From: CAWCTD01 sp963798455
Lineage (GTDB): Bacteria; Acidobacteriota; Terriglobia; Bryobacterales; Bryobacteraceae
Length of the DNA: 64,000 nt
Reading direction: 5' to 3'
Assembly: GCA_963798455.1 (NCBI GenBank)
Contig: CAWCTD010000004.1
Span: 124,001-188,000, forward strand
Each line of letters opens with the position of its first letter. Within the stretch, counting starts at the first letter, position 1. Below, piece by piece: positions 54,913 through 62,911 of the stretch. Position numbers and translations under genes: made by a program. Under the pieces are notes generated by a model, which saw only the letters and a list, made by a program, of their open reading frames with translations, ran no database searches and was not told the DNA's origin.

Positions 54913-56295
54913 ATGAGCAAGCGCGCTTTTCTTAAGACGGCCACGGGTGCGCTTTGGGGGGCGGCGTTGTCCGCCCAGAGCATGAGCCAGAGCAGGCCTC
55001 CCAACATCGTCTACATCAATACGGACGATCTCGGTTATGGGGACCTCGGCTGTTACGGCTCCAGCATTCGCACCCCGAATATCGACCGCATGGCAGCGCA
55101 GGGCGTACGCTTCACCCAGTTCTATTCTGCTGGTCCGGTCTGTACGCCTTCGCGCGCCGCGCTGCTGACGGGGCGCTACCCGACCCGCTCTGGCGTGACG
55201 GCGGTCCTCACACCCGTCGACACGTGTGGCCTGCCGGCTTCGGAGACCACCATCGCCCAGACGCTCAAGCTCGCGGGCTATCGGACGATGTGCGTTGGCA
55301 AATGGCACCTGGGAAGCCTAGCGCAGTTCCTGCCCACCAACCACGGATTCGACGAGTACTACGGCGTCCCGTACAGCAATGACATGTCGCCGTTGACGCT
55401 GCTCCACAACACGGACGTCATCGAGAATTCGACCAACCTCACTACGTTGGCTTCGCGCTACACCGACCAGGCCGCGAAGTTCATCACGCAGTCCAGAGAG
55501 TCTCCGTTCTTCCTCTACCTGGCGCATCATATTCCCCACATCCCCTTGACGCCGTCGGACCGGTTCAACGGGGCTTCGGGGCTAGGGCCTTACGGGGACT
55601 CCGTCATGGAACTGGACTGGAGCGTGGGGCAGGTCCTGCGCGCTCTCGCGGCCAACAAACTCAGTGAGAATACCTTGGTGATGTTCTCCAGCGACCACGG
55701 CCCCTGGTATCAGGGCAGCGCGGGCAGGTTGCGGGGCCGCAAAGGAGAAACCTACGAAGGGGGCATGCGCGTGCCGTTCATTGCGCGTTTCCCCGGCCGG
55801 ATTCCCAGAGGGCTTGTCTCCCAGGGAGTCGCCTCCAGCATGGACATACTCCCGACGTTGGCTCAGCTCACGGGCGCGCCGCTTCCAAGTAACGTTCTCG
55901 ACGGCGTCGACATATATCCGCTGCTTACTGGAGAGAAGGCGACGGTGGATCGGGAGCTGCTGCTCTACTTCGATGACTGGAACCTCCAGTGCGCAAGATC
56001 AGGAAAATGGAAGCTGCACGTCTCGCGTTACAACAGCGTGGTCTGGACGCCAGATCCTCCGGGCGGCCGCTTCAATTTACCGCTCCCGAACCCGGAGCTC
56101 TACGACCTGGAGACTGACCCGGAAGAGACCTACGACGCGGCTGGGGATAATCCGCAGGTGGTGGCCAGTATACGCACTCGCTTGGAGGAATTACTCCCCA
56201 CCTTCCCTGGTCCGGTGATGAACGCCTGGGTGGCCACCATGAGCATGAAGGTCCGAGGCGGCCCCGCGGGAGCGCTCCCCGTGCGAGTGGCATAG
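54913..56295 (+). CDS. sulfatase (formylglycine-dependent, type I)
   Basis: Sulfatase of about 460 aa with a twin-arginine-like leader (MSKRAFLKTATGALWGAA), so probably exported. The active-site motif CTPSRAALLTGR contains the Cys that is converted to formylglycine. Metal-site residues lie in NIVYINTDDLGYGDLG and VMFSSDHG, and KWHLGS and the C-terminal ELYDLETDPEETYD are typical. Start ATG 54913 has GGAAGAGGG upstream; 54898 is an alternative. It faces an arylsulfotransferase gene, suggesting linked sulfate-ester metabolism. Confidence 0.9.
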   Translation: MSKRAFLKTATGALWGAALSAQSMSQSRPPNIVYINTDDLGYGDLGCYGSSIRTPNIDRMAAQGVRFTQFYSAGPVCTPSRAALLTGRYPTRSGVTAVLTPVDTCGLPASETTIAQTLKLAGYRTMCVGKWHLGSLAQFLPTNHGFDEYYGVPYSNDMSPLTLLHNTDVIENSTNLTTLASRYTDQAAKFITQSRESPFFLYLAHHIPHIPLTPSDRFNGASGLGPYGDSVMELDWSVGQVLRALAANKLSENTLVMFSSDHGPWYQGSAGRLRGRKGETYEGGMRVPFIARFPGRIPRGLVSQGVASSMDILPTLAQLTGAPLPSNVLDGVDIYPLLTGEKATVDRELLLYFDDWNLQCARSGKWKLHVSRYNSVVWTPDPPGGRFNLPLPNPELYDLETDPEETYDAAGDNPQVVASIRTRLEELLPTFPGPVMNAWVATMSMKVRGGPAGALPVRVA

Positions 56296-56331
56296 ACCGT
56301 CAGGCAGCCATGCCAGCGCGCGGGGACGGTC

Positions 56332-58839
56332 CTATTTGATGTTCACCGTTACGGTGTTGGCAGCCACGCCGTCCACGGTCAGCACGATGTCCGAGTCACC
56401 GTGTCCCGCCAGGCTCCGCGGGATCTGCACATTGGCCCAATCCACACCCGGGAAGTCGGGGTCCGGCCCGTTGGCCAGGACCTGCGCGGCCACTCCACCG
56501 ATTGTCGCGCTGAAGCCGGCGAGCCCGCTGGCGCCGCGAAATCCGGTGCCGGGCAGCATCAGATTGACTTGATCGGTCGGGCCGCCCAGATCGACAGGGA
56601 CACTGGTGCGGCTGCCGATCGCGGCAGTGGGCGTGAAGACGTACTGCGCGCTCTGAGAACCGTCGGCCTTGATTGTCACGGCGACCGCGGCGGCTACGCC
56701 CTTCCCATTGGAGTTTGCGGAAAACAAGCCAGGCGCAATCTGGCCAACCTGCAGCGTGCCGGTAGCCGAAACCAGAGTCCCGTTGACCACGGTCACGGCG
56801 GCTGGTCCCAGCGCCGTCCCGCTCGGCACCACGTAATTGATCTGGGCCGGCGAGACATAGATCAGCGGAGCCAACTGCTCGACCCCGGCGCTGTCCTTGA
56901 TCTTCACGGCAGCCCCTTCGATCGCGGTGGGAAGCGGGAGTGTGCTTGCCGCCTGGCTTGCCACCGCCAGGCCCTGACCGAAGCTGCTAACGATCGACTC
57001 GGGAGCGGCGGCCGACACGCGGTAGCTTGCGGCCGATGCCGTGATGACCGTGGGCATGGCGTAGAGATCGCGCATGCGGAACGTGCGGTAGTTCGGTGTG
57101 CTCACCTGGATGGCGTAGGCGACCTGGCCGCCGGGATTCACCTCAACCGACTGGCTGGTGTCGGTCGTGCCCTGGATGATGCCCACGTTGAAGTGGTAGT
57201 TGCCGTTGGAGAGCCGCTGCGCGGAGCCGAGCGCGTAGGAGTACGCGCCCATATCCGCGTTCAGAACCAGGGTGGCAATGCGGGTCTGTTCATCCAGTCG
57301 AAGCACCTGGCCGCGGCTGTGAGCGTTCGGGTCGGTGGCGCGCCGCACGTTCCCGTCGTCGAAGACGGCCAGGGTGGTGTTGTCGCCCGGCACGAAGCCG
57401 GCGTCGTGCTGGTGGGAGAACCATGGAGACGGGTCAGTCGAGGTGATGCTAAAATCGCCGTCTTTCCCGAGCCGCCAGAGGATACCTCCATTGCCCTGGC
57501 CGTTCTTGAAAGCGATTTTGATCAGCCAGTCCTGGTGGCGGACCGAGTAAAGGATGTTTCCGTCGGGCGTGAGCTGGAGGGAATTGCCGTGCAGCCAGTC
57601 GATGGCCTGAGGGGCCTGGTAAAACGGAGGGCATCCGCCGCCGATGGGGGTGCACGTCTCCCCGAGCGTCGGGAGACGATGGGGATCCAGGTGGTCGAAA
57701 GCGTCCCAGGTCCACACCACTTGGAGGTTCTGGTCCAAGACCAGGATCATGTCCCCAAGCACGTCCACCGATGCCGTGCCCTGAATCCCGCTCATGATCT
57801 GCTCGGTGGAGGCCAGCGTGAGGATCTTGCCATCGGGCAACAGCGTGGCCTCGTGATGAAAGGAGTTGATTCCTCGCCGGCCCATGGAGGCGAGCTGCTC
57901 GCTGACCCGCGCCGCGTTAGTTTCGAGAAGTGTGGTTCCGGCGAGGTCGAATTCGCGAAGAATCTGGTAGGACGAGTCCAGAGTGGGGTCCTCGTAGACT
58001 CCGAAAAAGAAGCCGCCCGGGACCGGCCGGGTGATGAACGAAACCGTGCCGGGGTAGTACCACACCAGGTTTCCTGACAGATCCGTGGCGAGCGTGAGCT
58101 GGTAATTCAGAATGGCTGTTTGCAGTAAGATGCCTTCCGCGACAGGTTGCTGGGGCGGCTGCATGACGGTATAGCTCGGCATTTGAAGCGACACGCTGGG
58201 GGTGGCGATCGTCATCACAGGACCATCCACGGAGTTCGCCCCCGCCTGGACGGTGTGTTTCACCGTGTACTGGGAATTCGCCCGCAAGCCTGCCAGGTAG
58301 AAGTTCATGCTCAGGCCGGCGACACATGGCTTGGCTGGCGTGCTCTGTACATAGCCGTCTGGGGACACGAACTCGACGCTCATTTGCCCTCCGGCCGGGC
58401 AGGGAGGCGCGCTATACAAGAAAACCAGCGGATTCGAGGTTGGGTTGATGAGCGGCGTGGCGCCAGTCATGCGAGACGTCATCTGATACTGAGCGGAAGT
58501 TACAACGGTTTCTCCGGTGTCCCGATTCCTGACGGCGAGCTCCACTTCGTAGATCCCCTCAAGGCCGCTGGCCGTCCAGTCCAGAGTGCTGACCGGCCCG
58601 TAGTCCCGTACCATTTGGAAGCCGGCACCCACCAGACGGGAGCGAAACCGGTACCACAGAGTGCCCGGACTCGCCCCCGTGACGTTCGCGGACCAGGTCA
58701 CCATCGTGCCGACGGGGGAGGGAGACGGTACAGACGCGTTGAGCGAGGCGGACATAGCTGCCTCGAGATGTGGAAGAAGGCCGAGAGCCACGAACAGGCC
58801 CATGGCAAGCGTGCAGATGCGCGCGAAGTGGTTCTTCAT
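56332..58839 (-). CDS. arylsulfotransferase (ASST) with TIGR03437-type C-terminal domain
   Basis: Secreted protein of about 835 aa with a signal peptide (ICTLAMGLFVALGLLPHLEAA). An N-terminal Ig-like region (about 30-215) is followed by an ASST-type beta-propeller (about 230-620), with INSFHHEATLLPDGKIL, DWLHGNSLQLTPDGNILYSVRHQDW and WFSHQHDAGFVPG supplying the catalytic histidines. The C-terminal part (about 640-835) has APLIYVSPAQINYVVPSGT, the Solibacter-type TIGR03437 wording. ASST moves sulfate between phenolic compounds without PAPS. ATG 58839 has GAGGGG upstream; the open frame beyond it is not conserved. Convergent with the sulfatase. Confidence 0.88.
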   Translation of the reverse strand: MKNHFARICTLAMGLFVALGLLPHLEAAMSASLNASVPSPSPVGTMVTWSANVTGASPGTLWYRFRSRLVGAGFQMVRDYGPVSTLDWTASGLEGIYEVELAVRNRDTGETVVTSAQYQMTSRMTGATPLINPTSNPLVFLYSAPPCPAGGQMSVEFVSPDGYVQSTPAKPCVAGLSMNFYLAGLRANSQYTVKHTVQAGANSVDGPVMTIATPSVSLQMPSYTVMQPPQQPVAEGILLQTAILNYQLTLATDLSGNLVWYYPGTVSFITRPVPGGFFFGVYEDPTLDSSYQILREFDLAGTTLLETNAARVSEQLASMGRRGINSFHHEATLLPDGKILTLASTEQIMSGIQGTASVDVLGDMILVLDQNLQVVWTWDAFDHLDPHRLPTLGETCTPIGGGCPPFYQAPQAIDWLHGNSLQLTPDGNILYSVRHQDWLIKIAFKNGQGNGGILWRLGKDGDFSITSTDPSPWFSHQHDAGFVPGDNTTLAVFDDGNVRRATDPNAHSRGQVLRLDEQTRIATLVLNADMGAYSYALGSAQRLSNGNYHFNVGIIQGTTDTSQSVEVNPGGQVAYAIQVSTPNYRTFRMRDLYAMPTVITASAASYRVSAAAPESIVSSFGQGLAVASQAASTLPLPTAIEGAAVKIKDSAGVEQLAPLIYVSPAQINYVVPSGTALGPAAVTVVNGTLVSATGTLQVGQIAPGLFSANSNGKGVAAAVAVTIKADGSQSAQYVFTPTAAIGSRTSVPVDLGGPTDQVNLMLPGTGFRGASGLAGFSATIGGVAAQVLANGPDPDFPGVDWANVQIPRSLAGHGDSDIVLTVDGVAANTVTVNIK

Positions 58840-58940
58840 CGTACTGCCCCTCGAAATTGAAGTATACTGCGAAAGCCCAGAAAACGTCTTACTAAAAAGA
58901 CGCAGGACCGCTTCAGGTGATTCACTAACCCAGGTACTGC

Positions 58941-60140
58941 TCAGTCCGTGCTGTAGTTGATTTCGAGCTTGCGGACCGCGCGCGAGGCGACCCAAAGCAC
59001 CAGGGCCGTCAGCAGCAGGAGACCTCCGACGGCCAACGCCTTGGAGGGCGGGGCGGCCGGCGAAAGGAAGAAACGCAACAGGGCGGGCATGTCCGGGTCG
59101 GGGGGAGCCGGCACGGGGCACAGGGCCTGCACGTAGTACAGGACGCTGACCTTCTGAAGCATGGAGGGCAGAAACGGGTTGACGCTCTCCCACGCGAGCA
59201 GCACCGTTGCCGGAAGGATCGGGTTCCTCACGAGCAGGCCGGCCGCCAGGAACACGCTCCCGTAGCCGACGCAGGCCAGCACCGTGGCGGCCGCGTAGGA
59301 AAACGTGTGAACCAGTCCGTACTGCTGCCAGAAAGCCTGCAGTTCGGCCGGTTGCTGCGGCCACAGCATGAAGAAGAAACTGAGCATAGCCCCGGCCGTG
59401 AAGATCAGCGATGCGGCGAGAAGGCCGGCCAGGTAGTTGCCGCACAGAAGCACCTCCCGCCGCGCCGGCGCCAGCAACCAGAAGTGCAGCGTCTTGTTCT
59501 GCATCTTGCCGCGGAACAGGTTCACGAAGATCCCGAGACACCCGAAAAAGACCGCCAGCCTCAGGTAGAAATGCTGGAAGACCGTGGCGAAGATCAGGCG
59601 GTCCTCCTCGATGCTCGCAATAGGCCGGACGCGTTTGGAGTCAAGCTCTCCGTTCCTGAAGACAAAAGTGGCGGCGCGAGTTCCGTCGAAATACTCCAGG
59701 CGCCGCATCACAGCAGGCTTCCTGCCCCGTTTTTCCCAGGCAAAATCACTGATGGGCTTGCCCAGCCGCGCCAGTACCTGCCGCTCCGCCTCCTCCTCCT
59801 GGACTGAATCGAGCAGCGCCGCGGACGTGACGCCGCGGGCCGCATACCTGTCGCGCATGATCCTGACGCTCAGCCCGTGCCCGAAGAAAAGGGCGGCGGG
59901 AAACAGGGCAAGCAGATAGACCCACAAGGCGCGTTTCGAGAAGAAAGCCCGCCGCGTCTCGAGCCTGGCGACAGCCCACACCTGGCGCAGCCTAGGAAGC
60001 TGTGAAAGAATGCCGGGTTGCCCAGTGGTGATGAGCGCACAGGCTGAATGCCTGTGCCACCTCAACGGCGTACGGCCCATCGTGGCACAGGCCTTTAGCC
60101 TGTGGAGCATTCTTTCACAGCTTTTGAATGCCGAGGTCAT
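58941..60140 (-). CDS. ABC-2 type transporter permease, N-terminus built from a MITE
   Basis: Membrane protein of 399 aa. ATG 60140 overlaps the stop of the ATPase gene (ATGA). After MTSAFKS about 42 residues are encoded by a palindromic repeat, and the normal sequence resumes at LPRLRQVWAVARLETRRAFF. A first helix (WVYLLALFPAALFFGHGL), a large periplasmic segment (about 95-185) and five more helices follow. It forms an exporter with the ATPase encoded just upstream. Whether the repeat-encoded residues are translated, or a downstream GTG start is used, is unclear. Confidence 0.8.
   Translation of the reverse strand: MTSAFKSCERMLHRLKACATMGRTPLRWHRHSACALITTGQPGILSQLPRLRQVWAVARLETRRAFFSKRALWVYLLALFPAALFFGHGLSVRIMRDRYAARGVTSAALLDSVQEEEAERQVLARLGKPISDFAWEKRGRKPAVMRRLEYFDGTRAATFVFRNGELDSKRVRPIASIEEDRLIFATVFQHFYLRLAVFFGCLGIFVNLFRGKMQNKTLHFWLLAPARREVLLCGNYLAGLLAASLIFTAGAMLSFFFMLWPQQPAELQAFWQQYGLVHTFSYAAATVLACVGYGSVFLAAGLLVRNPILPATVLLAWESVNPFLPSMLQKVSVLYYVQALCPVPAPPDPDMPALLRFFLSPAAPPSKALAVGGLLLLTALVLWVASRAVRKLEINYSTD
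59997..60123. repeat. 127-bp palindromic MITE/REP-like element inside a coding frame
   Basis: Ends in 17-bp perfect inverted repeats AAGCTGTGAAAGAATGC / GCATTCTTTCACAGCTT (59997-60013 and 60107-60123). It holds two internal stem-loops, CACAGGCTGAATGCCTGTG and CACAGGCCTTTAGCCTGTG. No stop codon falls in the frame of the permease, which reads straight through. Confidence 0.8.
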
Positions 60141-61069
60141 TCGCCGCCTCCGATCAGGTACCTGTACAGCGCATCCACGTTCTCGTCGGAGGGCAGGACG
60201 CCCTCGATGCGGTGGCCCTCGCCGGCGATGCGCGTCAAAGCCCGCGAGAGAGCCTCCTGGCTGCGAGTCGCGACCAGCAGTCCCTGGCGGTCTTCACTGA
60301 TGCGAATCTCCGTGATGTGGTCCTGGGCGAACAGCACCGAGGCGATTCGCGAGGGGTCCTGGCAGCGCAGCAGGAACTGGCTGGGGTGTTGCTGCATCTC
60401 TTCGCGGACGCTTCTGACCTTCCCCTCGGCCGCAATCATTCCGTTGGCGATCAAGATCACCTGGTCGGAGATGGCATCCACCTCCTGCAATACGTGGCTA
60501 GAGAGGATCACGTGGCGGCCCCTGGCCGCGTATTCGCGGAACAACTCGATAGTCTCGGCTCTCACCAGAGGGTCGAGGCCGTTGAGCGGCTCGTCGAGAA
60601 CCAGGATCTCGGGGTCGTGCGCGATGGCTTGGGCCAGCCGGACCCGCTGGCGCATGCCCTTGGAATAGCCAGCCACTTTGCGGCGCGCCGCCTCGGTCAT
60701 GCCGAGACGCTCCAGCGCCTTCCACGCCAGCCGCCCTGCCTCGGCTGGCGGGTGGCCGTGCAACTCCAGGAGCGAGGCGACGAAGTCGAAACCGGTGGTC
60801 CCCTTCGGGGCGGCGTCGTACTGCGTGGCGTAGCCCGTGATCCGCATCAGGCGCTCCGGATCGGACGGAGGAATGCCTCGCACGGAGATCGTCCCACGGT
60901 CCGGCCGCACCAGGCCGGTCATGAGATTCATGAGCGTGGTCTTGCCGGAGCCGTTCGGGCCCACCAGGCTGGTGACGCCCGAAGGAATCCGCATGGTCAC
61001 GCGATTCACTCCCAGGATCTCGCCGTAAAATTTCGACACGTCGTCGAAGATGACCTCGGGGAGGCTCAC
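60137..61069 (-). CDS. ABC transporter ATP-binding protein
   Basis: ATPase of 310 aa for an ABC-2 exporter. Start GTG 61069 overlaps the permease stop (GTGA); the open frame further upstream is antisense/shadow. Walker A is GPNGSGKTT, the signature is YSKGMRQRVRLAQAI, Walker B is ILVLDEPLNGLDP, and the H-loop is SSHVLQEVD. The signature Ser-Lys-Gly-Met form is typical of the DrrA/CcmA class. It is coupled to permeases on both sides. Confidence 0.92.
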   Translation of the reverse strand: MSLPEVIFDDVSKFYGEILGVNRVTMRIPSGVTSLVGPNGSGKTTLMNLMTGLVRPDRGTISVRGIPPSDPERLMRITGYATQYDAAPKGTTGFDFVASLLELHGHPPAEAGRLAWKALERLGMTEAARRKVAGYSKGMRQRVRLAQAIAHDPEILVLDEPLNGLDPLVRAETIELFREYAARGRHVILSSHVLQEVDAISDQVILIANGMIAAEGKVRSVREEMQQHPSQFLLRCQDPSRIASVLFAQDHITEIRISEDRQGLLVATRSQEALSRALTRIAGEGHRIEGVLPSDENVDALYRYLIGGGE

Positions 61070-61926
61070 GAGACCACCTCCACGGGGCGCAACTTGCGCT
61101 CCAGGACCCAGCACAACAAGGCAGCTGTCACCAGCAGCGAGGCGGCGCTCGCGGCCGCGCCCGGCCCTTCCGACAGATCCAGGCCCAACATCGGGGTCAC
61201 CACCCGAGACATGCAGCCCGCGGGGTTGAACAGGCTGCTCCATTCCACCCGAAGGACCTGATGCACGATCTGGGCGGCGCCCGCCAGGACGAAGAAGAAT
61301 CCCAGGATGAGAGCGCCGGCCACCACCCGCCAGCGGACATAAGCCGACGAGGCGAGCGCCACCAGGCTCAACAGCAGAATCCACATCCCGAATCCCGCGA
61401 ACATGGCCGTGCCCAGCCACCAGTTGGCGGAAAACCAACCCCACCCGGCCATGCCCGACTGCATCCCGAACAGCAGCAACCCAGGCACCCACGTAACCAG
61501 CGACAGCAGCCCGAGCAACACCAGAAGCCGGGCCAGCACGTACTCGAAGCGCGAAAGCGGACGGCTCAAGTACAGAGGAAGGGCATTATTGGTCAGGTCG
61601 GGGGCCACCAGGCCCGGGCCCGCCAGCGCGGCCAAAAGCATCGCGGCCACGGCCTGGACGATCATGAAGACCTGGAAGAACTTGCCCTTCACCTCGAGGA
61701 ACTTGAGGAAATCGCCGCCGAACCCCCTGAGGAACTCGGCGTGATTGGACAGATAGATGAACGCCGCCGAGACCAGCGGCCAGAACAGCGACAGCACCAG
61801 CACAATGACCAACAGCCGCTGTTCCATCAGGCGCTTCCAGGCGTAGCGCGGGAAGGCCAGCACCTGGGACGAGTGCGAGGTATACGGCCCGCGGTAGCGC
61901 TGGTAGCCGCGCTTATAGACGGCCAT
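61066..61926 (-). CDS. ABC-2 type transporter permease
   Basis: Membrane protein of 286 aa with about six helices (for example LVIVLVLSLFWPLVSAAFIYL and LLVLLGLLSLVTWVPGLLLFG). The loop NNALPLYLSRPLSRFEYV is typical of ABC-2 permeases. It overlaps the upstream ATPase by 14 nt and the downstream ATPase by 4 nt. Confidence 0.85.
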   Translation of the reverse strand: MAVYKRGYQRYRGPYTSHSSQVLAFPRYAWKRLMEQRLLVIVLVLSLFWPLVSAAFIYLSNHAEFLRGFGGDFLKFLEVKGKFFQVFMIVQAVAAMLLAALAGPGLVAPDLTNNALPLYLSRPLSRFEYVLARLLVLLGLLSLVTWVPGLLLFGMQSGMAGWGWFSANWWLGTAMFAGFGMWILLLSLVALASSAYVRWRVVAGALILGFFFVLAGAAQIVHQVLRVEWSSLFNPAGCMSRVVTPMLGLDLSEGPGAAASAASLLVTAALLCWVLERKLRPVEVVS

Positions 61927-62911
61927 GACTCATCGCCTCCTGCTCCGCCCGGGCCTCGTCCCCCGGTGTCCGCTGCAAATGGCCAACGGCCTTGAGGAAG
62001 ATCTCCTCCAATGTGTCGCGGCGGTGGTTCATTTTGTGCACGCCGAGATTCTGCCGCGCCAGCAGCGTCCACAGCGAGTCAAGCTCGACGCCGGCGGGCA
62101 TGACGACACGCCAGCGGCCGCGTCCCTCGTTAACGCCTTCGGCGCCTTGTTCTCGCAGGGCGGCGGCCAGACCCCGATCGTCGCCCGTGACCTCCAGCTC
62201 GACGAAGCGCAGGTTGGACCGCCTCTCCGCTTCCAGATCGGCGTGATGCACGATGGCGCCATCCTTGAGAATGACAGCCTCGTCGCAGACCTCCTCCACG
62301 TCGCCGAGCAGGTGCGAGCAGAGCAGCACGTTCATGCCGTGCGACTCCTTCATCTCGCGGATCAGCGCCAGCATGCGGCGCCGCGCCGCCGGGTCCAGGC
62401 CGTTGGTCGGCTCGTCCAGGATCAGAAGCTCCGGTCCGTGGACAATGGCTTGCGCGAATTTCGCCATCTGCTTCATGCCCTGCGAGTAGGTGCCAAGGGG
62501 GCGGTAGCGGCTCTCCCCCAGGCCCACGTGATAGAGGACTTCGTGCGCTTTCTCCAGTGCCGCTTCCGAAGGCAGGCCCGAAACTTCGCCCATGAGCCGC
62601 AGAAACGCGACCGCCGTCATGCCGGAAATGAACGCTTCGGTCTCGGGCATGTAGCCCAGGCGCGCTTTCACCGCTCGGGACCCGGCTCGGGAATCGTGCC
62701 CGAACAGGCGTGCCGCGCCGGCCGAAGGGCGGTGAAAACCCAGCAGAGTCAGAATCAGCGTGGACTTGCCCGCGCCGTTTGGCCCGAGCAGCCCGATCGC
62801 CTTCCCCGTGCCCGAGACACCCAGCCGGCAGGAGATCCGATGGAGGATCTCCCGCCGGCCCAGGCGCACGCTCAGGTTTTCCAGCTCAATGACTGGCGGA
62901 TGTGGGTCCAT
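61913..62911 (-). CDS. ABC transporter ATP-binding protein
   Basis: ATPase of 332 aa. Walker A is LLGPNGAGKSTL, the signature is YSQGMKQMAKFAQAI, Walker B is LLILDEPTNGLDP, and the H-loop is CSHLLGDVE. The C-terminal extension (about 225-332) matches the regulatory tails of CcmA/NatA-like ATPases. It is the second gene of the exporter operon, overlapping the upstream gene by 26 nt. The operon has two ATPases and two permeases, so it may form one heteromeric or two separate exporters. Confidence 0.92.
   Translation of the reverse strand: MDPHPPVIELENLSVRLGRREILHRISCRLGVSGTGKAIGLLGPNGAGKSTLILTLLGFHRPSAGAARLFGHDSRAGSRAVKARLGYMPETEAFISGMTAVAFLRLMGEVSGLPSEAALEKAHEVLYHVGLGESRYRPLGTYSQGMKQMAKFAQAIVHGPELLILDEPTNGLDPAARRRMLALIREMKESHGMNVLLCSHLLGDVEEVCDEAVILKDGAIVHHADLEAERRSNLRFVELEVTGDDRGLAAALREQGAEGVNEGRGRWRVVMPAGVELDSLWTLLARQNLGVHKMNHRRDTLEEIFLKAVGHLQRTPGDEARAEQEAMSHGRL

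Noticed and set aside
56296..56331. Terminator between sulfatase and arylsulfotransferase
   Set aside because: GACCGTC and GACGGTC could pair, but the loop is over 20 nt and no T-run follows, so support is too weak.
58840..59541. N-terminal extension of the arylsulfotransferase by about 234 codons
   Set aside because: The region overlaps the neighbouring permease gene antiphase, and a signal peptide with a good ribosome site begins at 58839.
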